64,000 nt of DNA from Bacillus sp. SKDU12 (GCF_010093085.1 NZ_MSRC01000003.1:62001-126000); one strand, 5' to 3'. Positions 1-8,591 are shown, counted from the first letter of the stretch. The notes: generated by a model from the sequence alone, not told the origin. Program-made: numbers and translations.

Positions 1-108
1 ATGAGGACTGACTTGATAGCTTGCGACGCTGGTGGTTGAACGTTTTTTTAGGATTTTAAACGGCTTTGCCGCTCCGGCTTCGCATCCGCTTTGAAACGCG
101 CGTTCCAT
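1..108 (-). CDS. spoIISB: SpoIISB antitoxin, partial (N-terminal 36 codons)
   Basis: The frame opens with MERAFQ and runs off the left edge after 36 codons; the family is about 56 residues, so roughly the last third is missing. Its ATG shares one base with the spoIISA TAA (TAATG), so the two are translationally coupled. The visible part is basic and polar with no membrane segment, as expected for the small disordered antitoxin that wraps around the cytosolic domain of SpoIISA and neutralises it. Assignment rests on the N-terminal sequence and on position directly behind spoIISA. Confidence 0.9.
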   Translation of the reverse strand, partial: MERAFQSGCEAGAAKPFKILKKRSTTSVASYQVSPH

Positions 109-854
109 TATCCTTCACCTTCCTCCTCAATTGGCAGCACTAAATCATATATGCTCGTTAATGATGTAAAAAGCAAATAATCAAATTCCGTGACAATGCT
201 GTCAGACGTCAGCTTGATGACATAGCTCTGTGTCTCGATAGTAAAAGGGATGAGAACCATTTTTCCGTATTGGTCGTAATAAACGTCCTTGCGATCAAGC
301 CGGGTTTTTACGTCCGCGGGATCATCCATGTGTTCGGTTAACCGGTCTTTATCAGCCTGTGTCGTATAGTGACAAAGGGAGGCTGTTAAGTTCATTTTAT
401 CGGCATAGGTTTTCAGCAGCTGATCAATACCTTCAGCATATGCATCTATACTTCCATAATAAACATGGATCGGTTCGTTTTTCAATAGGTATTGGTATGT
501 TTTCAGCCGATTGAGATACATGTGAAGCATTTCGTTGTTCTCTTCGAGGATTTCTCTTGTGTCTGTTTCCAGTTCGCTGCCGGCCAGTTTTTTGACGTAT
601 GCGCTTAAAAAGATGAAAGCATCAATTAAAGCAAAGCTGACGGCGACAATGAGATACCGATCCCAGTAAGTAAATAGGGAAGAAGGATCATATGTCCAGT
701 ATACCATAGCGCCCAGAACAAACAGCAAGTACCATGTTTTCCGGATGGCGGACATTTTTTCTTTAACCTTCGTTTCGAACCGCCATGTGGCATATACATA
801 TAAGCCTAATCCGGCCATGATGCACCAGACCATGATCTGAAAGAATAAAAGCAT
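108..854 (-). CDS. spoIISA: SpoIISA membrane toxin
   Basis: The 248-residue protein has three hydrophobic segments near residues 4-23, 39-56 and 65-87, then a soluble domain of about 150 residues ending in an acidic EEEGEG tail. This is the SpoIISA architecture: a membrane-anchored toxin with a GAF-like cytosolic domain that damages the envelope when not bound by SpoIISB. Length and sequence match the B. subtilis protein closely, including the GSELETDTREILEENNE linker. It is followed by the overlapping antitoxin gene and preceded by the pit terminator, so it probably has its own promoter in the 855-928 interval, although I could not pick a clear one. Confidence 0.95.
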   Translation of the reverse strand: MLLFFQIMVWCIMAGLGLYVYATWRFETKVKEKMSAIRKTWYLLFVLGAMVYWTYDPSSLFTYWDRYLIVAVSFALIDAFIFLSAYVKKLAGSELETDTREILEENNEMLHMYLNRLKTYQYLLKNEPIHVYYGSIDAYAEGIDQLLKTYADKMNLTASLCHYTTQADKDRLTEHMDDPADVKTRLDRKDVYYDQYGKMVLIPFTIETQSYVIKLTSDSIVTEFDYLLFTSLTSIYDLVLPIEEEGEG

Positions 855-928
855 ACATCAATCCCTCACATCTAAAATAGGTTCTGCTTATTGTATTCGA
901 GAGATTTGGCTGGTTTTCCTGTTTCATC

Positions 929-957
929 AAAAAAACCGCTTCATTGACAGAAGCGGT
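929..957 (-). terminator. pit terminator
   Basis: Arms ACCGCTTC (935-942) and GAAGCGGT (950-957) pair perfectly across a 7-base loop. On the minus strand the hairpin is followed by a run of seven T. It lies just past the pit stop codon. Confidence 0.85.
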
Positions 958-963
958 GTAACC

Positions 964-1965
964 TTAAAAAATCATATTTAAAATAAAATAGGCGATGGCA
1001 CCAAGCGTCGCTGAAATCGGAAGCGTGATGACCCAAGTAATGAGCATCCGTTTGGCTGTGCCCCAGTTTACGCCTTTTACCCGATGTGATGCACCGACGC
1101 CAAGGATTGATGAAGAAATGACGTGGGTTGTACTGACCGGCAAATGAATAAATGTGGCGCCGAAAATAATGGCTGCGCCTGTTAAGTCAGCAGAAACACC
1201 GTTTACCGGACGAATTTTCATGATCTTACCGCCGACGGTTTTGATGATTTTCCAGCCGCCGATTGATGTTCCGAGCCCCATGGCTGTCGCACAGGCTAAC
1301 TGCACCCAGGTTGGAATATCGTTAGAAGAGGTATGTAAATTTGCTGTAATGAGAGCCATTGTGATAATTCCCATTGCTTTTTGCGCATCGTTTGTTCCAT
1401 GTGTATATGATTGCAGGGCAGCAGTTACAATCTGCACTCTGCGGAATTGCTTATTCGTTTTCGCCAAATTGCTGTCTTTGAAAATCAGCTTGACGATGCT
1501 GTAAAGAATAAACCCAAGGACAAAGGCGATGATCGGTGATAAAAGCAGTGCTTCAATGATTTTAATGAAGCCCTTATAATTCAATGCGGCAAATCCGGCT
1601 GACGCAATGGCGGCACCGGCAATCGCTCCGATGATTGCATGGGATGAACTGCTTGGAATACCGTAGTACCATGTGATCAGATTCCAGGCAATCGCAGCGA
1701 TTAACGCAGCTAAAATGACGACTGAGCCGTTTGCTAATGTATAAGGATCCACAATATCTTTCGTAATGGTTTTGGCAACACCTGTAAATGTCATTGCTCC
1801 GATAAAGTTCATTGCAGCTGCCATGATAATGGCATGGCGCGGTTTCAGCGCTTTTGTTGATACTGATGTTGCAATTGCGTTTGCCGTATCGTGAAACCCA
1901 TTGATGAAATCAAACGCCAGAGCACAAATGACGATTAGTATTGTTAAGATGAATAGAATATCCAT
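964..1965 (-). CDS. pit: Low-affinity inorganic phosphate permease Pit
   Basis: This 333-residue polytopic membrane protein belongs to the PiT/PHO4 family of cation-coupled phosphate transporters. The family signature appears twice in inverted copies: FDFINGFHDTANAIATSVST near residue 20 and SYTHGTNDAQKAMG near residue 190, each with the GxxDxxNA-type core thought to line the phosphate path. About ten hydrophobic segments are visible. It starts 12 bases after ykaA with its own GAGGGG ribosome binding site, so the two form an operon. The pairing with a DUF47 partner is typical of bacterial Pit systems. Confidence 0.93.
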   Translation of the reverse strand: MDILFILTILIVICALAFDFINGFHDTANAIATSVSTKALKPRHAIIMAAAMNFIGAMTFTGVAKTITKDIVDPYTLANGSVVILAALIAAIAWNLITWYYGIPSSSSHAIIGAIAGAAIASAGFAALNYKGFIKIIEALLLSPIIAFVLGFILYSIVKLIFKDSNLAKTNKQFRRVQIVTAALQSYTHGTNDAQKAMGIITMALITANLHTSSNDIPTWVQLACATAMGLGTSIGGWKIIKTVGGKIMKIRPVNGVSADLTGAAIIFGATFIHLPVSTTHVISSSILGVGASHRVKGVNWGTAKRMLITWVITLPISATLGAIAYFILNMIF

Positions 1966-1977
1966 TTTTACCCCTCG

Positions 1978-2595
1978 TTACGCGTTTTTCATAATGATGG
2001 TTTCAAGATTATTGGCAACGCTTTGGCAAGAGTCGGCAATTTCTTCAAGCGTTTCGTAAATTTCACGATATTGAATCACTTTGATCGGATCTGTTTCATG
2101 ACCGAAAAGATTTTTTAATGATTTTCTGTGCAGGTTATCACAGTTGTGCTCATACTCTTTAATTTTGATGGCGTGAGGCTGAATGTCCTTTAAGCGGTTT
2201 TCTGCCAGCAGCTCAGTTGCAATTAAAATTTCTTTCGCACATTCTCTAATGTATCCGCTGAATTTATCGATATGCTCGTCTGATGACGTAATTGAGAAAA
2301 TCTCCATCATGGCAGAGAAATGTTCAATTCCGTCAAGCACATCATCCAGGCTGTTTGTCAGCTGAAGGATATCTTCGCGTTCAATAGGAGTGATGAATGC
2401 TTTGTTAAGCTCTTTAATCATGACATGAACATGATTGTCACCTTTTGTTTCAAATTCTTTTAACGTATCTGCAAATTCTTTAAGTGTTGTTTGGTTTGTG
2501 ACTTTAAAGTTCACAAAATACTCTGCAGTTTCATCTATATTTTTTGCGATTTCTGTTAAAAGGAGTGAGAACTTATCTTTTTTTCTTCTTATCAT
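1978..2595 (-). CDS. ykaA: DUF47/PhoU-like Pit accessory protein
   Basis: The product is 205 residues, soluble and almost entirely helical, with PhoU-like repeated ExxxD motifs (for example LTNSLDDVLDGIEH and EIADSCQSVANNLE). This is the DUF47 (TIGR00153) family that accompanies Pit permeases and is believed to modulate them. I start at the ATG at 2595 (MIRRKKDKF) because a GGAGGG site lies 6 bases upstream; the frame is open further upstream but has no such site. First gene of the ykaA-pit operon. Confidence 0.9.
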   Translation of the reverse strand: MIRRKKDKFSLLLTEIAKNIDETAEYFVNFKVTNQTTLKEFADTLKEFETKGDNHVHVMIKELNKAFITPIEREDILQLTNSLDDVLDGIEHFSAMMEIFSITSSDEHIDKFSGYIRECAKEILIATELLAENRLKDIQPHAIKIKEYEHNCDNLHRKSLKNLFGHETDPIKVIQYREIYETLEEIADSCQSVANNLETIIMKNA

Positions 2596-2835
2596 TAAAA
2601 ACCCTCCATAGTTTGAATGAGACAATGCACACATCACATTATTATATAGTCTTTTGTCGAAAAAAAACAGGTAAACACGAAAAAAACCCCTCTTGACTTT
2701 TTTAGCTAGTCATGTCCATTTATTTTGGCCTGCTTTGCTTCAAAAAACGACCAAAGTTTGCAAAATCTTTTTGCTTAACGTAAAAAGTATATCAAAAGTT
2801 GTGTTTTCCCTGTCAACTTTTATCTTCTGCTACAC

Positions 2836-2873
2836 CAAAAAACGGTTCCCAAAACAAAGGGAACCGTTTTTTT
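2836..2873. terminator. Strong terminator behind steT
   Basis: Arms AACGGTTCCC and GGGAACCGTT flank an AAAACAAA loop, with A-run on one side and T-run on the other, so it can act in both directions. It lies at the end of steT (minus strand) and overlaps its stop codon. The rest of the 2596-2835 spacer is AT-rich with nothing else I can name. Confidence 0.88.
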
Positions 2874-4188
2874 AGCTTGATTTTCGTTTTTTCATTCCGT
2901 AATAAACAGGCAGTCCGGCAAGGCCGATGAGGATGGAGAATCCGCAGCTCAGTGTATCTGTGATAAGTGTGCTGCCTAACACAAAAAGTGATCCAGCGAT
3001 GGCCACAATCGGCATAAGTGGATAAAGCGGAACACTGTATGCGCGCTTTTCTCCCTTTGTTTGCTTGCGGAGGATAAACACTGCAAAAAAAGCCATCACA
3101 TAAAAAATGTAGATCATGAAAATAGAAATTTCCGAGAGCTTATCAGGGTTGCTGATCAGCATCATAATTAAAGACAAGACAATTTGGAAAGATATCGCGA
3201 TCCATGGTGTGCGGAACCTCGGGTGCACATGTGACAGTTTTTCAGCAAATGGAAGCTGCTTACGTTCCGCCATTGCGTAGGATACACGCGGGAAAGAAAG
3301 GACCTTTCCGTTTAAGCAGCCGAAGATACTGACAATAATCCCAACACTGATCAGCTTTCCGCCGATTGAACCGAACAGCATGGTGGCAGCCGTGCTTGTC
3401 GCGTTTTCACCAAGTGTCACAATTTCGTTCGCAGACAGGATATGAAGCAATGCAAAATTAATGAAAATATAGATGGCTGTTACAATTAATAATCCGCCTG
3501 TCATTGCACGCGGCAGCAGTTTTTCAGGATTTTTCATTTCTCCGCCGAGAGCGGCCAGAAGAATCCATCCGTCGTAAGCAAACAGCGTAGCCAAAATGGC
3601 TGCCCCGAAGTTCATATCAGCAATGCTTTCGTTTACTGCTGTGAAAATGTGCTGATCGCCTTTCCAAAGGCCAAAGAGAATAATGCATGCAATCGGAATC
3701 AGCTTTCCGATCGTTGTCAGCGTTTGGACAAAGCCGCCGTATTTTGTACCGATCATATTAATGACGCATAAAAAGAGAACGGCTATGATTCCGATTACTT
3801 TTGATAGTCCAGATCCCCAGCCGAAAAGATTCGCCATTAAAGACCCAAAATATAAACCGAGTGCGCCGATAATCGCTGGGCCGTAAATGATAATCTGCAC
3901 CCAGCCGCATAAAAATCCCCAAAACTCGCCGTATACTTCTTCAAGGTACGTATAAAGCCCTCCGGTTTTTGGGATCTGTGTGCCGATTTCCGCAATTGTT
4001 AAACCGCCCGCCAATGTTAAAATACCGCCTAACAGCCAGGCGAAAAGCGCTGTCTTAGAATCGCCTGAATAAGCGAGTACAGCTCCGGGTTTCATAAAAA
4101 CACCTGAACCAATAATGGTTCCGATGACAAGAGTAAGGGCAAATAAGAGGCCTATCTCTTTTTTTAAACCGTTGTTTTCAGTATGCAT
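2872..4188 (-). CDS. steT: Serine/threonine exchanger SteT (APC superfamily, LAT-like)
   Basis: A 438-residue, about 12-segment amino-acid transporter of the APC superfamily. The first helix carries GTIIGSGVFMKPG (near residues 23-35), the family's unwound substrate-binding segment. B. subtilis SteT is an obligate exchanger of serine, threonine and some aromatic amino acids and a model for mammalian LAT transporters; sequence and position next to pit and mhqA support the same identity here. Start: ATG at 4188 with AGGAGG 8 bases upstream. A CodY-like sequence sits about 90 bp upstream (4277-4291), but regulation by CodY is inferred only. Confidence 0.92.
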   Translation of the reverse strand: MHTENNGLKKEIGLLFALTLVIGTIIGSGVFMKPGAVLAYSGDSKTALFAWLLGGILTLAGGLTIAEIGTQIPKTGGLYTYLEEVYGEFWGFLCGWVQIIIYGPAIIGALGLYFGSLMANLFGWGSGLSKVIGIIAVLFLCVINMIGTKYGGFVQTLTTIGKLIPIACIILFGLWKGDQHIFTAVNESIADMNFGAAILATLFAYDGWILLAALGGEMKNPEKLLPRAMTGGLLIVTAIYIFINFALLHILSANEIVTLGENATSTAATMLFGSIGGKLISVGIIVSIFGCLNGKVLSFPRVSYAMAERKQLPFAEKLSHVHPRFRTPWIAISFQIVLSLIMMLISNPDKLSEISIFMIYIFYVMAFFAVFILRKQTKGEKRAYSVPLYPLMPIVAIAGSLFVLGSTLITDTLSCGFSILIGLAGLPVYYGMKKRKSS

Positions 4189-4276
4189 GTCCTAAACCTC
4201 CTATGCTGGTGAAGCTTCATGATGCAAAATCTTTTTTCATATTGTAAACCCTATTTTAGAAAAGTGGAATAAAATA

Positions 4277-4291
4277 AATTTTCTGATTTTA
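4277..4291 (+). promoter_or_regulatory. CodY-like motif in the steT-mhqA spacer
   Basis: Eleven of 15 positions match the CodY consensus AATTTTCWGAAAATT. The surrounding 4189-4528 spacer is otherwise very AT-rich, with no reading frame or RNA I recognise. In AT-rich DNA such matches occur by chance, so this is weak. Confidence 0.3.
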
Positions 4292-4528
4292 GTTATTTTC
4301 TTTATTTTGGTGAAAAAAACTATAAGAATAGCTAGTGTAATCAATTATAAACGAATGAAAATAAGTGTTTTCGTCATTAAAGTTCGTGTTTGTTAATCGG
4401 ATTTCAACCGACTCATAGGATGGGATGATAACTCCGCAAAATATCGAATTTTCTCTCAAGCTGATATGTTGACTTTCTCATGCGAATAAAATACCTTGTA
4501 ATGAGAACAATCAAATCTATAACTATGA

Positions 4529-4552
4529 TATAATATCTCGAAATCGAGATAT
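4529..4552 (+). promoter_or_regulatory. mhqA -10 box overlapped by MhqR-type operator
   Basis: A TATAAT -10 box (4529-4534) runs into a perfect palindrome at 4533-4552 with 9-base arms ATATCTCGA and TCGAGATAT around AA. This closely fits the known MhqR operator (TATCTCGAATTCGAGATA-like), which represses quinone-detoxification genes until quinones or catechol inactivate MhqR. Overlap with the -10 box implies simple steric repression. The -35 region is poor. Confidence 0.85.
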
Positions 4553-4571
4553 ATAACCTGGAGGGACATAT

Positions 4572-5522
4572 ATGAAAGTCAACGGTATCCATCACGTGTC
4601 AGCGTTAACGGCTGACGCACAAAAAAATGTAGATTTCTATAAGAAAGTATTGGGTTTAAAGCTCGTCAAAAAATCTGTTAATCAGGATGAACCGACAATG
4701 TACCATCTGTTCTACGGAGATGAAGTGGCAAATCCGGGAACTGAACTGACATTTTTCGAGATCCCCCGTATTGCGCCGTTTCATGCGGGAACAAACAGTA
4801 TTTCTTCTATTGGTTTGCGCGTTCCTAGCACAGAAGCTTTACATTACTGGAAAGAACGTTTTGAAGAGCATCAGGTGGCGCATAGCGACATTGCGAAAAG
4901 AGCGGGACGTGACATATTGGCCTTCCAAGATCATGAAGGGCAGCGCCTTGTGCTGACTGCAGATGAGAAAGGAAAAGGATATGGGCTGGCTGTTAAACAG
5001 AGCGGCATTCCGGAAGAATTTTCATTTCGCGGATTAGGACCGGTTGAACTGACTGTGCCATACGCTGAACCGACCTTACACGTGTTGACGGATATCCTTG
5101 GATTTACAGAAATCAGCCGTGAAACTGTCGAAGGACAAGGAACCGCTGTTATTTTGGAATCAGGAGAAGGCGGGGCGGCAACTGAAATCCATCTCATAGA
5201 GAGAAATGATCTTCCGCGCGAGCGTCAGGGGAAAGGCAGTGTTCACCATGTCGCATTTCGTGTAAGAGATGAAGAAGAACTTGCCGGGTGGCATCAGATT
5301 ATCAGCCGGGAAGGCTATAGCAATTCCGGCATCGTTGAACGCTACTACTTCAAGGCGCTGTATTTCAGAGAGCCGAACGGCATTTTGTTCGAGCTATCAA
5401 CAGATGGACCGGGCTTTATGGTTGATGAAAACCTTGATGAACTTGGCCAAACGATCGCTCTTCCGCCATACCTTGAGCATCGGAGAGCAGAAATTGAAGC
5501 AAAACTCAAACCGATTCAATAA
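4572..5522 (+). CDS. mhqA: Ring-cleaving dioxygenase MhqA (VOC superfamily)
   Basis: The 316-residue protein consists of two vicinal-oxygen-chelate modules, about residues 1-145 and 150-316. Candidate metal ligands are the His in IHHVSALT (N-terminus), the His in VHHVAFRV (about residue 220) and the Glu in LFELSTDG (about residue 275), the 2-His-1-Glu triad of this family. B. subtilis MhqA (YkcA) is proposed to cleave quinone- or hydroquinone-type substrates and belongs to the MhqR regulon, which the upstream operator supports. Start ATG 4572 has GGAGGG 6 bases upstream. It is monocistronic, closed by a strong terminator. Confidence 0.92.
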   Translation: MKVNGIHHVSALTADAQKNVDFYKKVLGLKLVKKSVNQDEPTMYHLFYGDEVANPGTELTFFEIPRIAPFHAGTNSISSIGLRVPSTEALHYWKERFEEHQVAHSDIAKRAGRDILAFQDHEGQRLVLTADEKGKGYGLAVKQSGIPEEFSFRGLGPVELTVPYAEPTLHVLTDILGFTEISRETVEGQGTAVILESGEGGAATEIHLIERNDLPRERQGKGSVHHVAFRVRDEEELAGWHQIISREGYSNSGIVERYYFKALYFREPNGILFELSTDGPGFMVDENLDELGQTIALPPYLEHRRAEIEAKLKPIQ

Positions 5523-5535
5523 ATGGTTGTTATTT

Positions 5536-5566
5536 GCCTTCCGGCGTTGCCGGAAGGCTTTTTTTA
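5536..5566 (+). terminator. mhqA terminator
   Basis: GCCTTCCGGC and GCCGGAAGGC pair perfectly around GTT, followed by seven T. Confidence 0.95.
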
Positions 5567-5788
5567 TCATATGAGTGGAAGGAGGTTCGTTCGGGAAATG
5601 GCTTAAAGCGTATTGTGGCATGAAATGGTTTCGGCGAAAATATTGGCTTTGTTTATGAATGGTTTATTCAGATTTACTTATTACACTATTTCAAAGGTAT
5701 ACAAAAGGGCGAGCTGAAGAGCGTTCTTATCCTTAGCTTGCTCGCATCCACAGTAAATCCGCATGTTCAGTCACGCTGAAATGAAAAC

Positions 5789-5822
5789 AGCAAAGCCTAT
5801 AGATGTTATCCTAGGCTTTGCT
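5789..5822 (-). terminator. Hairpin behind the small membrane-protein gene
   Basis: Perfect 11-base arms AGCAAAGCCTA / TAGGCTTTGCT with a 12-base loop. On the minus strand it is followed by a short T-rich stretch. It lies just past the stop of the 57-residue gene at 5828. Confidence 0.65.
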
Positions 5823-5827
5823 GCATG

Positions 5828-6001
5828 TCAGCTGTTATATTGAGGTGCTTTTAAGAAACGCATGATGAGAGCCGTACCAGTCATGTTTAATAAAATACTG
5901 GCCCCTAGTGTAACTCCCCACATCAATGTGGATGCAGAAAGGTGAAAGCTCAGCAGCAGTAAAGACAATCCTGCGCAAATAATACCCAATCCAGTTTTCA
6001 T
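5828..6001 (-). CDS. Small two-helix membrane protein, unknown function
   Basis: A 57-codon frame (MKTGLGIICAGL... ending KAPQYNS) encodes a protein that is nearly all membrane: a segment at about residues 5-24 and another at 27-47, joined by a short turn, with a basic tail (RFLK). I start at the ATG at 6001 because AAGGAG lies 8 bases upstream; an ATG two codons earlier (6007) is too close to that site. A hairpin terminator follows. I do not recognise the family. In strain 168 this interval, as I recall, holds ykcB and ykcC; neither is present here. Confidence 0.6.
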   Translation of the reverse strand: MKTGLGIICAGLSLLLLSFHLSASTLMWGVTLGASILLNMTGTALIMRFLKAPQYNS

Positions 6002-6105
6002 GTCCATATCTCCTTCTTAAACGATGTCTCAGCAATAATGTCAGTTTATTTATATACGGGTATCTTGGCAAAAGGTTTCATAGAAAGATAGGTCTTTTGT
6101 TCAAT

Positions 6106-6139
6106 AAAAAGCCTCAGGCCGTCTTTGCAGCCTGAGGCA
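6106..6139 (-). terminator. htrA terminator
   Basis: GCCTCAGGC (6111-6119) pairs with GCCTGAGGC (6130-6138). On the minus strand a T5 run follows; T7 follows on the plus strand too, so it can stop transcription both ways. Confidence 0.9.
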
Positions 6140-6145
6140 CTTTTT

Positions 6146-7477
6146 TTAAGAAGTTGTTTCTTCTTTTTGATCGAGTTTGATTTTTTTCGTCATTTTTTTG
6201 CCGTTTCTCAGAATCTTCACTTCTACAGTATCGCCGATGTTTGCGTCTTTATAAAGGATATTGCGCAATTCACTGCCTGTATTGATTTCTTTGCCTTTCA
6301 GGCTGATGATAATATCCTCCGCTTTCAAGCCGGCTTTTTCAGCAGGAGAGCCTGGAGCAACTTCACGAATGTATACGCCTTTATTCAGCTGATTGCCGAA
6401 CAAGCCGAGTGTGCCTTCTTGATAGTTTTGCGGTACTTGCTCTAAATCAAGCATGCTGACACCGATATATGGACGTTCAATTTGCCCTTTTTTCAGCAAT
6501 TCTTCAGCAATTGGTTTTACGTCATTGCTTGGAATGGCAAATCCGATCCCCTCGACATTATCTTCACTGATTTTCATGCTGTTAATGCCGGCAATTTTTC
6601 CGGATGTATTTAACAATGGCCCGCCGCTGTTACCTGGGTTAATGGCTGCGTCAGTCTGGATGACATTAATGCTCGTTTGGCCGGCCGATGTTGACATTGA
6701 AACCGTTCTGTCCACACCGCTTACAATTCCTTGTGTTACCGTACGGGACAGGTCTTTACCGAGCGGATCTCCAATCGCAATAACAGTCTCGCCTGTTCTG
6801 AGATCGGATGAATCACCGAAGTTTGCCACTTTAGTTACGTGGTCATCGCTGATTTGGAGGACTGCTAAATCTGTTAACGAGTCGCGTCCTACCAGCTTTG
6901 CTGCCACCTCAGTGCCGTCATATAAAGATACCTTCAAGGAAGATGCTCCTTCTACAACGTGGTTATTTGTAATGATATAAGCCTTGCCATTCTCTTTTTT
7001 GAAAATCACACCAGATCCTGAACCGCTTTCTGTATCTTCGCTTGAATCAGATGAATCAGAGCCGAACAAAGAGCTGTTTGGCTGCGCCTGAAGGTTTGTA
7101 ATACCGACAATCGCCGGTGAAATGCCTTCGACCATATCTGTAATTTTAGAAGAATCTTCGCTCTTGAATGCAGACGAGCTTTTATCAGATTCAGAGGATG
7201 TGTTTTTAGGTGTAACAGACTCTGTTTGCTGCTGGCTGGATGATTGTTTGGCAGTGTCCTGCGAATGATGGTCGCCGAGCGGTGTAAACGTGTAAATCCC
7301 AAGGGCGAGACTGCCGCCGATCACTCCGCCAAGCAGCGGTCTGAACCATCCAAACCCTCGTTTTTTCTTCTCTTGGTCATGAATGACATTGCGGGCAGAG
7401 TAGGAGGTATTCTGCTCGTTCTCTTTCGCTAGAAAGACCTCATTCTCATTGCCTTCCGTTCTGTTTTTATCCATCAT
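6146..7477 (-). CDS. htrA: Membrane-anchored serine protease HtrA (DegP family)
   Basis: The protein has a cytosolic N-terminus, one membrane segment (about residues 47-66), a Ser/Gln-rich linker (70-115), a trypsin-like domain and a C-terminal PDZ domain (about 335-435). The triad is visible in NNHVVEG (His about 173), LTDLAVL (Asp about 203) and GNSGGP (Ser about 284). HtrA degrades or refolds misfolded exported proteins outside the membrane; in B. subtilis it is induced by CssRS on secretion or heat stress. I start at the ATG at 7477, with GGAG 5 bases upstream, rather than the in-frame GTG at 7483. Divergent from proG. Confidence 0.93.
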   Translation of the reverse strand: MMDKNRTEGNENEVFLAKENEQNTSYSARNVIHDQEKKKRGFGWFRPLLGGVIGGSLALGIYTFTPLGDHHSQDTAKQSSSQQQTESVTPKNTSSESDKSSSAFKSEDSSKITDMVEGISPAIVGITNLQAQPNSSLFGSDSSDSSEDTESGSGSGVIFKKENGKAYIITNNHVVEGASSLKVSLYDGTEVAAKLVGRDSLTDLAVLQISDDHVTKVANFGDSSDLRTGETVIAIGDPLGKDLSRTVTQGIVSGVDRTVSMSTSAGQTSINVIQTDAAINPGNSGGPLLNTSGKIAGINSMKISEDNVEGIGFAIPSNDVKPIAEELLKKGQIERPYIGVSMLDLEQVPQNYQEGTLGLFGNQLNKGVYIREVAPGSPAEKAGLKAEDIIISLKGKEINTGSELRNILYKDANIGDTVEVKILRNGKKMTKKIKLDQKEETTS

Positions 7478-7645
7478 GTTCACTCCGTTTCTCTATATTC
7501 ACTAGTTTCGATTGAATTATGATAGGTTTATGACTTGAGTTTATCATAAACAAAAACTGTGGGATAAAAATGAAAATATTATGGGAAATTGTGAAAAAGT
7601 GCGAAAAACGATACACTTCATATTATATATGAAAGGACTGAGTCG

Positions 7646-8464
7646 ATGGAACAGGTTGGGTTGATTGGATATGGCAGCATGGCTGATATGATCGCAAGGC
7701 AGCTGTTGAAGCAAGAACAAATCAAGGAGCACGAACTCTTTATTGACACAAGAACGAAGGGAAAGCGGCTGCATGCGCTGGCGGCGGATTATCCCGAGGT
7801 GTCGATTGATTCGCTTGAGAACTGGGCGGGAATGTGCCGTTTGATTTTTATATGTGTTCCGCCGCTGAATGTTATTGAGACGCTGCGCCGCCTGTGCCCG
7901 TATGTGAGTAGGAGCACCCATATCGTCTCCATTGCCGCCGGTGTGCCGCTGTGTCTTTTGGAGGCTGAAACGGAAGCCGGGATATCGCGTTTCATTCCCG
8001 CCATTCTAGCTGAAGCAGAAGCGGGCATCTCGCTTGTCGTTCACAGTGAAGCGCTGGCAGCGGATAAAAAAGAACGTTTAAATGAACTGTTATCGGTTTT
8101 CAGCCGTGTGCGAGAAATTGAAGAATCGAATGTGGATGCCGCCAGCAATTTGACGAGCTCTGCACCAGGATTTATAGCTGCCATCTTCGAAGAATTGGCG
8201 CTGTCTGCTGTCAGGAACAGCGGCCTGTCCGAAGAAGAAGCCTTTGATTTTCTGATTCATTCATTATACGGGACTGGCAAGCTGCTGATCGAAAAGAAGA
8301 TGTCTATTGAGGAAACGCTGGAACGTGTCGCAACGAAAGGCGGGATTACAGGAGAGGGAGCTGAGGTGATATACGCCTCCTTGCCGGATGTCTTTGATGA
8401 AATGTTTGAAAGAACCTTGAACAAATATAAGCGGCTTACAGAACAGGCGGAGAAACAAACATGA
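7646..8464 (+). CDS. proG: Pyrroline-5-carboxylate reductase ProG
   Basis: This 272-residue enzyme catalyses the last step of proline synthesis, reducing 1-pyrroline-5-carboxylate to proline with NAD(P)H. The N-terminal Rossmann fold shows GLIGYGSM (residues 5-12); the C-terminal helical dimer domain contains the family stretch LTSSAPGFIAAIFEELALS. B. subtilis has several paralogues (ProG, ProH, ProI); position between htrA and dppA identifies this as ProG. The match to ordinary ProC signatures is somewhat loose, as known for ProG. It starts at 7646 after AAAGGAC and has its own terminator. Confidence 0.88.
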   Translation: MEQVGLIGYGSMADMIARQLLKQEQIKEHELFIDTRTKGKRLHALAADYPEVSIDSLENWAGMCRLIFICVPPLNVIETLRRLCPYVSRSTHIVSIAAGVPLCLLEAETEAGISRFIPAILAEAEAGISLVVHSEALAADKKERLNELLSVFSRVREIEESNVDAASNLTSSAPGFIAAIFEELALSAVRNSGLSEEEAFDFLIHSLYGTGKLLIEKKMSIEETLERVATKGGITGEGAEVIYASLPDVFDEMFERTLNKYKRLTEQAEKQT

Positions 8465-8488
8465 ATCCTTGAAAGAGGATTCTTTTTT
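8463..8488 (+). terminator. proG terminator
   Basis: GAATCCT pairs with AGGATTC (8463-8469 / 8476-8482), followed by six T. Confidence 0.85.
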
Positions 8489-8521
8489 ATCACTGAATCG
8501 TCATGATTTTCCTAAGCTATA

Positions 8522-8550
8522 TTGCAATTCACCTCTTATTTTAATATAAT
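8522..8550 (+). promoter_or_regulatory. dpp operon sigma-A promoter
   Basis: TTGCAA (8522-8527), a 17-base spacer and a perfect TATAAT (8545-8550). The dpp promoter of B. subtilis is repressed by CodY and AbrB in rich medium; downstream AT-rich DNA at 8551-8575 contains a GAATATTC palindrome and only weak CodY-like matches. Confidence 0.8.
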
Positions 8551-8591
8551 TTGTTGGAATATTCATAATTCGGTAAAAAAGGAGGAGCTTT

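Noticed and set aside
6453-6980. Long open frame on the plus strand opposite htrA
   Set aside because: It is the complement of the HtrA protease domain, has no ribosome binding site, and its translation looks like no known protein.
7544-7921. Minus-strand frame across the htrA-proG spacer and proG
   Set aside because: Shadow of proG; low-complexity His/Arg-rich translation and no start site.
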